The translations under genes were made by a program, and so were the position numbers. Below the pieces are notes generated by a model, which saw only the letters and a list, made by a program, of their open reading frames with translations, searched no databases and was not told the DNA's origin. DNA of 64,000 bases from Pseudomonas sp. PDNC002 (GTDB lineage Bacteria; Pseudomonadota; Gammaproteobacteria; Pseudomonadales; Pseudomonadaceae), in NCBI RefSeq assembly GCF_016919445.1, contig NZ_CP070356.1, forward strand, positions 379,501 through 443,500. The letters run 5' to 3'. Positions 39,942-49,223 of this stretch are shown here, one piece after another (position 1 is the stretch's first letter; each line of letters starts with the position of its first letter).

Positions 39942-40694
39942 ATGCGACTTCTGAAACTCGCTGCCCTGGGCAGCCTCTGCCTGTTATTGGGGGCCTGCCA
40001 GAGTCTGTTCAAGCCCGCGCTCGACGAACCGCTCGCCGCCCGTCACATCACCTTCGAACACCTCAAGCCTGGCTGCCAGGGCGAGCAATGCCCGCTGTTC
40101 AACCTGGACACGCTGAGCTTCGACGACGAGCCGGCGCTCAATGACGCGATCAATGCCCAGTTGCTCCAGCTGGCCCGCGATGGCGAGGGAGCGGCACCGG
40201 CCAATCTCGAGGTCTACGAAAAGCGTTTCCTCGACTCGGCGCAACCGGGCTGGAACAGCTACCTGCAAGCGAAGATCCGCGAACAGCATGACGGTCTGGT
40301 GATCATCGAGCTGTCCAGCTACCGCTTCACCGGCGGCGAGTACGGCCAGCCGGGCCGCGCGTTCATCAATTATGATCGACGTATCCACAAGGTGCTCACC
40401 CTGCAGGACATTCTCCTGCCCGGCCAGGAGGACAACTTCTGGAAAGTGGCGCGCATGGCGCACCAGGCGTGGATCCTGCAGAACAAGCTGAACGAGCAGG
40501 ATGCGAACTTCTCGAAGGATTGGCCGTTCCAGCCGACCGAGCATTTCGCCCTGACGTTCGGCTCGCTGACGCTCAAGTACGACATCGACCGCATCGCCCC
40601 GCACTCGGTCGGCCATCCGGAGCTGAAGATTCCGTACCCGCGCCTGAATGGCATCGTGAAACCGTACTACTTCCCGGGGCGCGGGGCGCAGTAG
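39942..40694 (+). CDS. RsiV/DUF3298-family lipoprotein
   Basis: 250 residues. Signal peptide MRLLKLAALGSLCLLLGAC with lipobox LGAC at Cys19. The mature part fits the DUF4163/DUF3298 (RsiV-like) pattern, with the YRFTGGEYGQPGRAFINYD segment near 128-146 and a C-terminal PYPRLNGIVKPYY. AAGGA precedes the ATG. It is divergent from nudF, as in P. aeruginosa. The role is unknown; no sigma factor is nearby, so anti-sigma function is not supported. Confidence 0.8.
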   Translation: MRLLKLAALGSLCLLLGACQSLFKPALDEPLAARHITFEHLKPGCQGEQCPLFNLDTLSFDDEPALNDAINAQLLQLARDGEGAAPANLEVYEKRFLDSAQPGWNSYLQAKIREQHDGLVIIELSSYRFTGGEYGQPGRAFINYDRRIHKVLTLQDILLPGQEDNFWKVARMAHQAWILQNKLNEQDANFSKDWPFQPTEHFALTFGSLTLKYDIDRIAPHSVGHPELKIPYPRLNGIVKPYYFPGRGAQ

Positions 40695-40725
40695 CCTTCT
40701 TCAGCGCCGGCGTAGTCGGCGGGAT

Positions 40726-40795
40726 TTCGCGGACAGGGTCCGCTCCTACAGACGGGGCACGGAGTGCCTTTGTAGGAGCGGACCCTGTCCGCGAC
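40726..40795. repeat. REP element pair (inverted)
   Basis: TTCGCGGACAGGGTCCGCTCCTAC and GTAGGAGCGGACCCTGTCCGCGA face each other across 22 bp and fill almost the whole gap between the convergent lipoprotein and cytX genes. Long stem formation would be possible on both transcripts. Confidence 0.88.
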
Positions 40796-40800
40796 CAACC

Positions 40801-42084
40801 TCAAGCCGAAGCTGTCACCTTCGCTCCAACACGCCCCAGCAACAGCTGCAGCACACCCGCCACCACCAGCGCCGGCAGGGTCGCGCCCAGGTCCGGCTGG
40901 TAGTTCGCCAGCAGGTGATAGACCACCACGCCGCCAGCCCAGGCCAGCAGCGAGCCCCAGCGCAGGCCCTGGGGGATCTCACTCGGCGCGCGGCGGCGCA
41001 GGACGAAGTGGTCCACCAGCACCACGCCGAACAGCGGCGCGAACACCGAGCCGATCAGCAGCAGGAAGTTCTGGTACTGCGCCAGCGGCGCGAACCAGGC
41101 GATCAGCGTGCAGATCACGCCGATGGCCAGCGCCAGGTGCTCGACCTTGAGCGGCAGCAGGATGCCGCTGGACACCGCCGCCGAATGAATGTCGGCGAAC
41201 GCCTTTTCCGACTCGTCCAGCAGGATCAGCAACAGCGGAATGCCCATCCCGGCGCCGGCCAGCGCCAGCAGCAGCGCATTGGCATCGCTGCCCTCGGCGA
41301 ATGCCAGGGTGTAGGCCACGCCCAGGCCCATCAACCAGAAGCAACCGATGAAAAAGCCCAGCGCCACGCCGGTGAAGGTCTGCCCGGCGCGTTTGCCAAA
41401 GCGCGAGTAGTCGGCGATCAGCGGCAACCAGGACAGCGGCATGGCGATGGCGATGTCGAAGCCCACGGCGAAGGACAGCGAACCGTCACCGGCCTTGGCC
41501 CACAGCGCAGCCAGGTCGGCGCGCTGGAACAGGTCGATGGTCAACCAGACGCACGCGGCGATCAGCAGCCAGATGCCCCAGCGGCGCAGCACGCGGCGCA
41601 CGAAGGCGAGTGGGCCGGCGACGGCCAGCAGGGTCGCCAGCGCGCCGAACACCAGGGTCCACAGCGCCGGATTGGTCCAGGCGCCGTCGCCGAACGCGCG
41701 GGTGGCCAGCAGGCTGGCGGCATCGCGCATGACGATGATCTCGAAGGCGCCCCAGCCGATCAGTTGCAACAGGTTGAGCAGCGCCGGCAGCGCGGCGCCG
41801 TGGCTGCCCAGGCTGAGCTTGAGCGAGGCCATGGCGGACAGCCCGGTATCGGTGCCGATCACCCCCGCGCTGGCCAGCAACAGCACGCCGACCAGCGTGC
41901 CGAGCAGGATCGCGCCCAGCGCGCCGGCCAGGCCCAGGCCCGGCGCCAGCAGGGCGCCGGTCTGCAGCACCATCAGGCCGATGCCCAGGGAGAACCAGAG
42001 GGAGAACAGGTCGCGCAGGCCGAGCACGCGCTGGGCACTGCCCACGGCGGATGTCGGTGAATAGTCGATGGCGGTAGTGGTCAC
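40801..42084 (-). CDS. cytX: Putative hydroxymethylpyrimidine transporter CytX
   Basis: 427-residue NCS1-family permease with about twelve membrane helices; GLRDLFSLWFSLGIGLMVLQTGALL at the start and PLIADYSRFGKRAGQTF near 225 are typical. Comparative work links CytX to uptake of the thiamine pyrimidine precursor HMP. It lies downstream of thiC on the same strand, 136 bp away, and so probably shares the TPP riboswitch. The start is GTG 42084 with a weak ribosome binding site. A REP pair occupies the space between the two genes. Confidence 0.85.
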   Translation of the reverse strand: MTTTAIDYSPTSAVGSAQRVLGLRDLFSLWFSLGIGLMVLQTGALLAPGLGLAGALGAILLGTLVGVLLLASAGVIGTDTGLSAMASLKLSLGSHGAALPALLNLLQLIGWGAFEIIVMRDAASLLATRAFGDGAWTNPALWTLVFGALATLLAVAGPLAFVRRVLRRWGIWLLIAACVWLTIDLFQRADLAALWAKAGDGSLSFAVGFDIAIAMPLSWLPLIADYSRFGKRAGQTFTGVALGFFIGCFWLMGLGVAYTLAFAEGSDANALLLALAGAGMGIPLLLILLDESEKAFADIHSAAVSSGILLPLKVEHLALAIGVICTLIAWFAPLAQYQNFLLLIGSVFAPLFGVVLVDHFVLRRRAPSEIPQGLRWGSLLAWAGGVVVYHLLANYQPDLGATLPALVVAGVLQLLLGRVGAKVTASA

Positions 42085-42138
42085 GATGCGTGCAAGGCTC
42101 GAAGGTTGGATTAGGTTTTATTTTTGCTTTGGCTGTTT

Positions 42139-42208
42139 GTAGGAGCGGATTCATCCGCGACGCTCTTGTGGAGGCGGATGCCAATCGCGGACGAAGTCCG
42201 CTCCTACG
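42139..42208. repeat. REP element pair between thiC and cytX
   Basis: GTAGGAGCGGATTCATCCGCGAC at 42139-42161 and a divergent inverted copy, ATCGCGGACGAAGTCCGCTCCTAC, ending at 42208. Within a presumed operon, such structures can reduce downstream expression or protect the upstream mRNA. Confidence 0.8.
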
Positions 42209-42220
42209 GGGGCTACCCGG

Positions 42221-44493
<2,273 letters not shown>

Positions 44494-45948
44494 ATGCTGC
44501 GCAGACTCTCTCTGGCTGTCGCTGTTGCCGCTACGACAGGCTTTGCCTGGGCTGCACAGCCCGCTCCGGCCGCTATTCCTCTGCCCACCAAGACGGACCT
44601 GATCAGCGTCTATAAAGATGCCGTCGACAACAACGCCGACCTCGCCGCCGCCCAGGCCGACTACCTGGCGCGCAAGGAAGCCGTGCCCCAGGCGCGCTCC
44701 GGCCTGCTGCCGCAGATCAACGCCGGCGCCAGCACCGGGCAGACCCGTACCGCGCTGGACGAGCCCTCCGCCACGCTGAACCGCAACACCCAGTTGGTGC
44801 AGGCGAGCCTCAGCCAGCCGCTGTTCCGCGCGGACCGCTGGTTCCAGCTCAAGGCGGCCGAAAACGTCACCGAGCAGGCGCAACTGGAGTTCTCCGCGAC
44901 TCAGCAGCAGCTGATCCTGCAGTCGGCAGAAAATTATTTCGGCGTGCTGCGCGCCCAGGACAACCTGGCGGCGAGCAAGGCCGAGGAAGCGGCGTTCAAG
45001 CGCCAGCTCGACCAGTCCAACGAGCGCTTCGACGTCGGCCTGTCCGACAAGACCGACGTGCTCGAATCCCAGGCCAGCTACGACACCGCACGGGCCAACC
45101 GCCTGGTCGCCGAGCAGCGCGTTGACGATGCCTTCCAGGCCCTGGTGACGCTGACCAACCGCGAATACAGCGCCATCGAAGGCATCCTGCACTCGATGCC
45201 CGTCGTGGTGCCGGTGCCCAACGACGCCAAGGCCTGGGTCGACACCTCGGTCCAGCAGAACCTGCAACTGCAGGCCAGCAACTACGCGGTCGACGCCGCC
45301 GAGGAAACCCTGCGCCAGCGCAAGGCCGGCCACCTGCCGACCCTCGACGCCGTGGCGCAGTACCAGAAGGGCGACAACGACGCCCTGGGCTTCACCAACA
45401 CCGGCGTGCCGGGCGAACCGCACTACGGCAAGTACGTGGACCAGACCAGCATCGGCCTGCAACTGAGCGTGCCGATCTACAGCGGCGGCCTGACCAGCTC
45501 CCAGGTGCGCGAGTCCTACCAGCGCCTGAACCAGAGCGAGCAGTTGCGCGAAAGCCAGCGTCGCCAGGTAGTCCAGAACGCGCGCAACCAGCACCGCGCG
45601 GTGAATACCGACGTGGAAACGGTGAAGGCGCGGCGTCAGGCGATCATCTCCAACCAGAGCTCGCTGGAAGCCACCGAGATCGGTTACCAGGTCGGTACCC
45701 GCAACATCGTCGACGTGCTGGATGCCCAGCGTTCGCTGTACAACTCCGTGCGCGACTACAACAACAGCCGCTACGACTACATCCTCGACAACCTGCGCCT
45801 GAAGCAGACCGCCGGCACCCTAAGCCCGGCCGACCTGCAGGCGCTGAGCGCCTACCTGAAGCCGGACTACAACCCGGACAAGGACTTCCTGCCGCCGGAC
45901 CTGGCCAAGGCCGCCGAAGAGCAGCTCAAGTCCAATCCCAAGTACTGA
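44494..45948 (+). CDS. tolC: TolC-family outer membrane channel (OpmH-like)
   Basis: 484 residues from ATG 44494, with AGGA upstream. Signal peptide MLRRLSLAVAVAATTGFAWA, then the duplicated TolC fold: coiled-coil helices and the motifs NADLAAAQADYLARKEAVPQARSGLLPQ near 50-77, a middle repeat with TNREYSAIEG, and a GTRNIVDVLDAQRSLY near 407-423 typical of TolC proteins in type I secretion. P. aeruginosa OpmH occupies the same position beside thiC. The frame is open 124 codons upstream, across non-homologous sequence. Confidence 0.93.
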   Translation: MLRRLSLAVAVAATTGFAWAAQPAPAAIPLPTKTDLISVYKDAVDNNADLAAAQADYLARKEAVPQARSGLLPQINAGASTGQTRTALDEPSATLNRNTQLVQASLSQPLFRADRWFQLKAAENVTEQAQLEFSATQQQLILQSAENYFGVLRAQDNLAASKAEEAAFKRQLDQSNERFDVGLSDKTDVLESQASYDTARANRLVAEQRVDDAFQALVTLTNREYSAIEGILHSMPVVVPVPNDAKAWVDTSVQQNLQLQASNYAVDAAEETLRQRKAGHLPTLDAVAQYQKGDNDALGFTNTGVPGEPHYGKYVDQTSIGLQLSVPIYSGGLTSSQVRESYQRLNQSEQLRESQRRQVVQNARNQHRAVNTDVETVKARRQAIISNQSSLEATEIGYQVGTRNIVDVLDAQRSLYNSVRDYNNSRYDYILDNLRLKQTAGTLSPADLQALSAYLKPDYNPDKDFLPPDLAKAAEEQLKSNPKY

Positions 45949-45959
45949 TCCGGCCCCAT

Positions 45960-45988
45960 GAAAAAGCCCCGCATCGCGGGGCTTTTTC
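45960..45988 (+). terminator. Terminator of tolC
   Basis: AAAAAGCCCCGC-ATC-GCGGGGCTTTTTC, an 8-bp GC stem with a T-tract starting 12 bp after the tolC stop. The A-tract on the other side would permit minus-strand use as well. Confidence 0.93.
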
Positions 45989-46050
45989 TTTGGCCTGTCA
46001 GCAGGACAAGACCTGCGTTCCTCCAGATCGCGCCCCGCTTCACGCCGGGC

Positions 46051-46440
46051 GTACGGGTGGACTCTGTCCGCGATTGGCTGATCCACACTCCAAGCCCATC
46101 GACAGAGCCGCCGGCAAGACATCGCGGATGGAGTCCACCCCCATACAAACCTCATGCCACGCGTAGGAGCGGACCTTGTCCGCGATCGGCTGATCCATAC
46201 GCCAAGCTCACCAACAGAGCCGCCGGCAAGACATCGCGGACAAGGTCCGCTCCTACACAAACCTCATGCCACTCTGTAGGAGCGGACCTTGTCCGCGATT
46301 GGCCGATCCACACGCCAAGCCCACCAACAGAACCGCAGGCAAGACATCGCGGACAAGGTCCGCTCCTACACAAACCTCATGCCACTCTGTAGGAGCGGAC
46401 CTTGTCCGCGATTGGCAGCCCCACACGCCAAGCCCACCAA
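46051..46440. repeat. REP-based tandem array, 112-113-bp unit
   Basis: Starts of the unit at 46051, 46163, 46276 and 46389 are spaced 112, 113 and 113 bp. Each full unit has a left REP (GTAGGAGCGGACCTTGTCCGCGAT), a spacer CCACACGCCAAGCCCACCAACAG, and an inverted right REP (ATCGCGGACAAGGTCCGCTCC). The first unit has different arms, GGGTGGACTCTGTCCGCGAT and ATCGCGGATGGAGTCCACCC, which still pair. The last unit lacks its right arm. With the tolC terminator it fills the 508-bp gap between the convergent tolC and aldolase genes; the frame at 45958-46392 is only repeat translation. Confidence 0.93.
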
Positions 46441-46456
46441 CAGAGGGACCAACTGA

Positions 46457-47251
46457 TCAATCGCGATACCCAGGCGCCACGCGATCCAGCATCCGCAGCA
46501 GCGCAGACCACGCCAGGTCATAACCATCCGGATCGCTCAGCTCGCCTTCGGCCAGGGGCCGCGCCGGGGCGTTGAATTGTTGCTCGGTGTGACGGCACAC
46601 CTCGTCCGGGGGAATCACCAGTTCGCCGCCCGCCTGGGCCGCCAGCTGGATATCGCAGGCCTTCTCCAGGTAGTACATGCGCAGGAACGCCTGCTGCACG
46701 GTCTGTCCGACCGTCAGCAGCCCATGGTTGCGCAGCATCAGGCCCAGGTGATCACCGAGGTCGGCAACCAGCCGCTGTTGTTCATCCATCGACAGCGCGA
46801 TGCCTTCGTAATCGTGGTAGCCCAGGCGGCCATAGAACTCCATGGACATCTGGTTCAGCGGCAGCAACCCGCAGGCCTGCGCCGCCACCGCGCAGCCGGC
46901 GCGGGTATGGGTGTGCAGCACGCACTGCGCATCCTCACGGGCACCGTGGATCGCGCTGTGGATGACGAAGCCCGCCGGGTTGACCTTGTACGGCGTCGGC
47001 TCCACGGCATGGCCGGACAGATCGATCTTCACCAGGCTCGACGCGGTGATCTCATCGAACATCAGCCCGTAGGGGTTGATCAGGAAATGGTGCTCGGGAC
47101 CAGGGATACGCACCGAAATGTGGGTGAAGATCAGATCGGACATACGGAAATGCGCGATCAGCCGGTAGCAGGCCGCCAGCTCCTCGCGCAGCTTCCACTC
47201 CTCGGGCGAACAGGTGGCGCGGCTCGGTGCCGGCGCCTGTAGCGACGTCAT
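46457..47251 (-). CDS. Class II aldolase/adducin family protein
   Basis: 264 residues from ATG 47251, preceded by GAGGAG at seven-base spacing. The zinc-dependent aldolase fold is supported by HTHTRAG near 113 and RNHGLLTVG near 170, which supply the metal-binding His residues, and by FIHSAIHGA-like sequence. Family members include fuculose- and ribulose-phosphate aldolases and decarboxylases; this one is closest in pattern to the adducin-like group of unknown substrate. It follows the binding-protein gene by 67 bp on the same strand. Confidence 0.85.
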   Translation of the reverse strand: MTSLQAPAPSRATCSPEEWKLREELAACYRLIAHFRMSDLIFTHISVRIPGPEHHFLINPYGLMFDEITASSLVKIDLSGHAVEPTPYKVNPAGFVIHSAIHGAREDAQCVLHTHTRAGCAVAAQACGLLPLNQMSMEFYGRLGYHDYEGIALSMDEQQRLVADLGDHLGLMLRNHGLLTVGQTVQQAFLRMYYLEKACDIQLAAQAGGELVIPPDEVCRHTEQQFNAPARPLAEGELSDPDGYDLAWSALLRMLDRVAPGYRD

Positions 47252-47277
47252 GGTGCTCTCCTCTTCACAGGCAGGGA

Positions 47278-47301
47278 CGCCGGAGCCCAAAGGCCCCGGC
47301 G
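47278..47301 (-). promoter_or_regulatory. Intercistronic hairpin between binding protein and aldolase genes
   Basis: CGCCGGGGCC-TTTG-GGCTCCGGCG forms a 10-bp stem (one G-U pair) with a four-base loop, 17 bp after the binding-protein stop and 26 bp before the aldolase start. There is no T-tract, so it is more likely an RNA-stability or differential-expression hairpin than a terminator. Confidence 0.5.
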
Positions 47302-47318
47302 CCACGGTCACGCTCTGA

Positions 47319-48362
47319 TTATTGCGCGGCCCAGGCGTTGAAGCGTTCTTCCAGTTCCTCGCCGTGGTCAACCCAGAACTCATCGTCCATCGCCAGCCCC
47401 TGGGGCAGGTTCTGCATCGAGGTGGGTACCCAGCTGGCCAGGTCCGATGGCAGGCGTTCGGCGGCCTGCTTGTTGGTCGGACCATACGCAATGTGCTTCA
47501 CGTAGTCGACTTGCGCATCGGGCTGGTTGGCGAAGGCAATGAAGCGCTTGGCGGCATCCACATGCTGCGAGCCCTTGATGATTGCCCAGTAGTCCATCCC
47601 ATACAGGCTACCCGGCCAGACCAGTTGCAGGTTGCGCCCGCCCTTGTAGGCATCGGCGATGCGCCCGGTGTAGGTCGAGGTCATCACCACGTCACCGGCG
47701 GCCAGCCATTGCGCGGGTTGCGCGCCGGCTTCCCACCACTGGATGTACGGCTTGATCTGGTTCAGCTTGGCGAAGGCGCGGTCGACGCCGGCCTTGGTGC
47801 CGAGCTCCTTGTAGACGTCGGCGGGTTTCACGCCGTCGGCCATCAGGGCGAACTCCAGGTTGTAGATGGCGCGCTTGCGCAGGCCGCGCTTGCCGGGAAA
47901 TTTCTTCACGTCCCAGAAATCCGCCCAGGATTGCGGCGCCAGCTTCAGCTTGTCGGCGTCGTAGGCGATGGCCACGCCCCACACCAGGGCGGCCGAACCG
48001 CAGTCCTTGGCGGCGTTGGCGATCAACTGGTCATGGCCACCGATCTGCTGCCAGTCCAGCGGCACGAACAGGCCTTCGTCGCAGCCGCGGGCGAGGTCCG
48101 GGCCCTCGATCTGCACCACGTCCCAGTCGGCGTGGCCGGTGTCGGCCATGACCTTGATGCGGGCCATTTCGCCGTTGTACTCGCTCTGGGTCACGCCGAC
48201 CCCGGACTGCTTGCTGAAGGGCTGGAAGAAGGCCGCTTCCTGGGCCTTCTGGCCGGCACCACCATAACCGACCACCACCATGTTCTCGTTGGCCTGGGCA
48301 CCGGCGCAGCACAATCCAAGGGCCAGCAGCAGCGGATGCAGAGCGTTCTTGCGGAAAGTCAT
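47319..48362 (-). CDS. Periplasmic extracellular solute-binding protein (putrescine/spermidine type)
   Basis: 347 residues from ATG 48362. Signal peptide MTFRKNALHPLLLALGLCCAGAQA, then a type II periplasmic binding fold with VVVGYGGAGQKAQEAAFFQPF near 28-48, WDVVQIEGPD near 80 and NLEFALMADGVKP near 165; it belongs to the polyamine/iron-type ABC binding proteins (SBP family 1/8). No permease or ATPase gene is nearby, so the partner transporter must be elsewhere or the protein acts alone. Divergent from the cupin gene across 347 bp. Ligand unknown. Confidence 0.85.
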   Translation of the reverse strand: MTFRKNALHPLLLALGLCCAGAQANENMVVVGYGGAGQKAQEAAFFQPFSKQSGVGVTQSEYNGEMARIKVMADTGHADWDVVQIEGPDLARGCDEGLFVPLDWQQIGGHDQLIANAAKDCGSAALVWGVAIAYDADKLKLAPQSWADFWDVKKFPGKRGLRKRAIYNLEFALMADGVKPADVYKELGTKAGVDRAFAKLNQIKPYIQWWEAGAQPAQWLAAGDVVMTSTYTGRIADAYKGGRNLQLVWPGSLYGMDYWAIIKGSQHVDAAKRFIAFANQPDAQVDYVKHIAYGPTNKQAAERLPSDLASWVPTSMQNLPQGLAMDDEFWVDHGEELEERFNAWAAQ

Positions 48363-48709
48363 CGGGCATACCCCATGTCGTAGGAGACCACGCGCACAGC
48401 CGCAAAGGCTGCGCGCACGCAGGACGGGCGCGCCGGAACCACGTTGCAAGAGAGACAGGGCAGAGGGAAATCGATTGCCAGCGGGTAAGCCCGCCGTGCG
48501 AGGGGGGACCGTACGTGACGGTTCATGCGCCTCTCCTCTTGTAGTTGTTGTGGAGCACGTCGCGTTGCACCCGAAAGACCTCGGGCGTGAATGAAACTAC
48601 TCAGTCACTTTTAAAAAAACAAGTTGATTTTTTACTGTCGGTAAATTTCCATAGAAAGAACTTAATCAATACTCGCTTAGACAACATTGCCCGTTCCAGG
48701 AGAAGTGCC
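48363..48709. promoter_or_regulatory. Divergent regulatory region with AT-rich island
   Basis: 347 bp between the binding-protein gene (minus) and the cupin gene (plus). The half near the cupin (about 48588-48690) is strikingly AT-rich for this genome. It contains the palindrome at 48613-48633 and a second TTTACTGTCGGTAAA inverted repeat overlapping its right side (48632-48646). A short ACCGT-ACGTG-ACGGT repeat lies at about 48509-48523. No gene is supported. Confidence 0.7.
48613..48633. promoter_or_regulatory. Candidate operator: 21-bp near-perfect palindrome
   Basis: AAAAAAACAA-G-TTGATTTTTT: the two ten-base arms match at nine positions around a central G. Adjacent TTTACTGTCGGTAAA (48632-48646) is also dyadic. 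The site is 77 bp before the cupin start and could be bound by the XRE-cupin regulator encoded at 51351-51944. Confidence 0.5.
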
Positions 48710-49060
48710 GTGTCCCAGGTCCGCCATTTCCAGCAGTCCGCCCTGCAGTTCCAGTCCTACGGTGGCGAAGCCATCGAGCGCGCCGCCATCTGTCGGCTGA
48801 TCGGCCCTGCGGACAGCGAAACCATGGGCGCGGGCCTCGCCCGCTTCGACGGCGTCTCCATCGAGTGGACGGTGCTCTACGACGAGCTGATCGTGGTGCT
48901 GGAGGGCAACTTCCGCCTGCGCCTTGCCGACCAGGTGATCGAGGCCAAGCCGGGCGATGTGATCTGGGTACCCGAGCGCACGCCCCTGGCCTACGAAGGC
49001 GAGAAAGCCTGCGTGTTCTACGCCCTCTATCCGGTGGACTGGCAGGCGCGCAACGCCTAG
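48710..49060 (+). CDS. EutQ-like cupin protein
   Basis: 116 residues from GTG 48710, chosen because AGGAG lies seven bases upstream; an ATG-initiated frame from 48545 crosses the AT-rich regulatory region. Single cupin barrel: AAICRLIGPADSETMGAGLARF, WTVLYDELIVVLEGNFRL and PGDVIWVPERTPL match the cupin part of EutQ, the ethanolamine-utilisation protein. No other eut gene is here. It probably heads a transcript with the flavin oxidoreductase, with a 163-bp palindrome-bearing gap between. Confidence 0.8.
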   Translation: MSQVRHFQQSALQFQSYGGEAIERAAICRLIGPADSETMGAGLARFDGVSIEWTVLYDELIVVLEGNFRLRLADQVIEAKPGDVIWVPERTPLAYEGEKACVFYALYPVDWQARNA

Positions 49061-49063
49061 CTG

Positions 49064-49183
49064 ATCGACCGGCCGCGCGTCGGCGCAACTGCGTTGGAAA
49101 CCGGCTCGGCATGCTCATTTACTGGAGTAAATACCGCTGCCTCTCCGGTTCCGCCTTGTTGCGCTCCAGCTCGCGCGGTCGAT
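49064..49183. repeat. Long imperfect intergenic palindrome (second copy of the family)
   Basis: Arms ATCGACCGGCCGCGCG and CGCGCGGTCGAT close the element; inside, GCGCAACTGCGTTGGAAACCGG pairs with CCGGTTCCGCCTTGTTGCGC. The centre GCTCATTTAC-TGGA-GTAAATACCGC (49113-49137) is nearly the same as the centre of the 18117-18251 element. It lies in the gap between cupin and oxidoreductase genes. Confidence 0.7.
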
Positions 49184-49223
49184 GTTTAGCGCTGTATCTA
49201 CAACAAGAATCCGGAGTTGCCCG

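Noticed and set aside
39942-40694. Anti-sigma factor role from RsiV-like fold
   Set aside because: The protein is a lipoprotein with no cytoplasmic anti-sigma domain and there is no adjacent ECF sigma factor gene.
45958-46392. 144-residue open frame with repeated peptide
   Set aside because: It is the translation of the 113-bp REP array downstream of tolC.
48545-48709. N-terminal extension of the cupin protein from ATG 48545
   Set aside because: It crosses the AT-rich palindromic region and has no homology to cupins, while GTG 48710 has AGGAG at seven bases.
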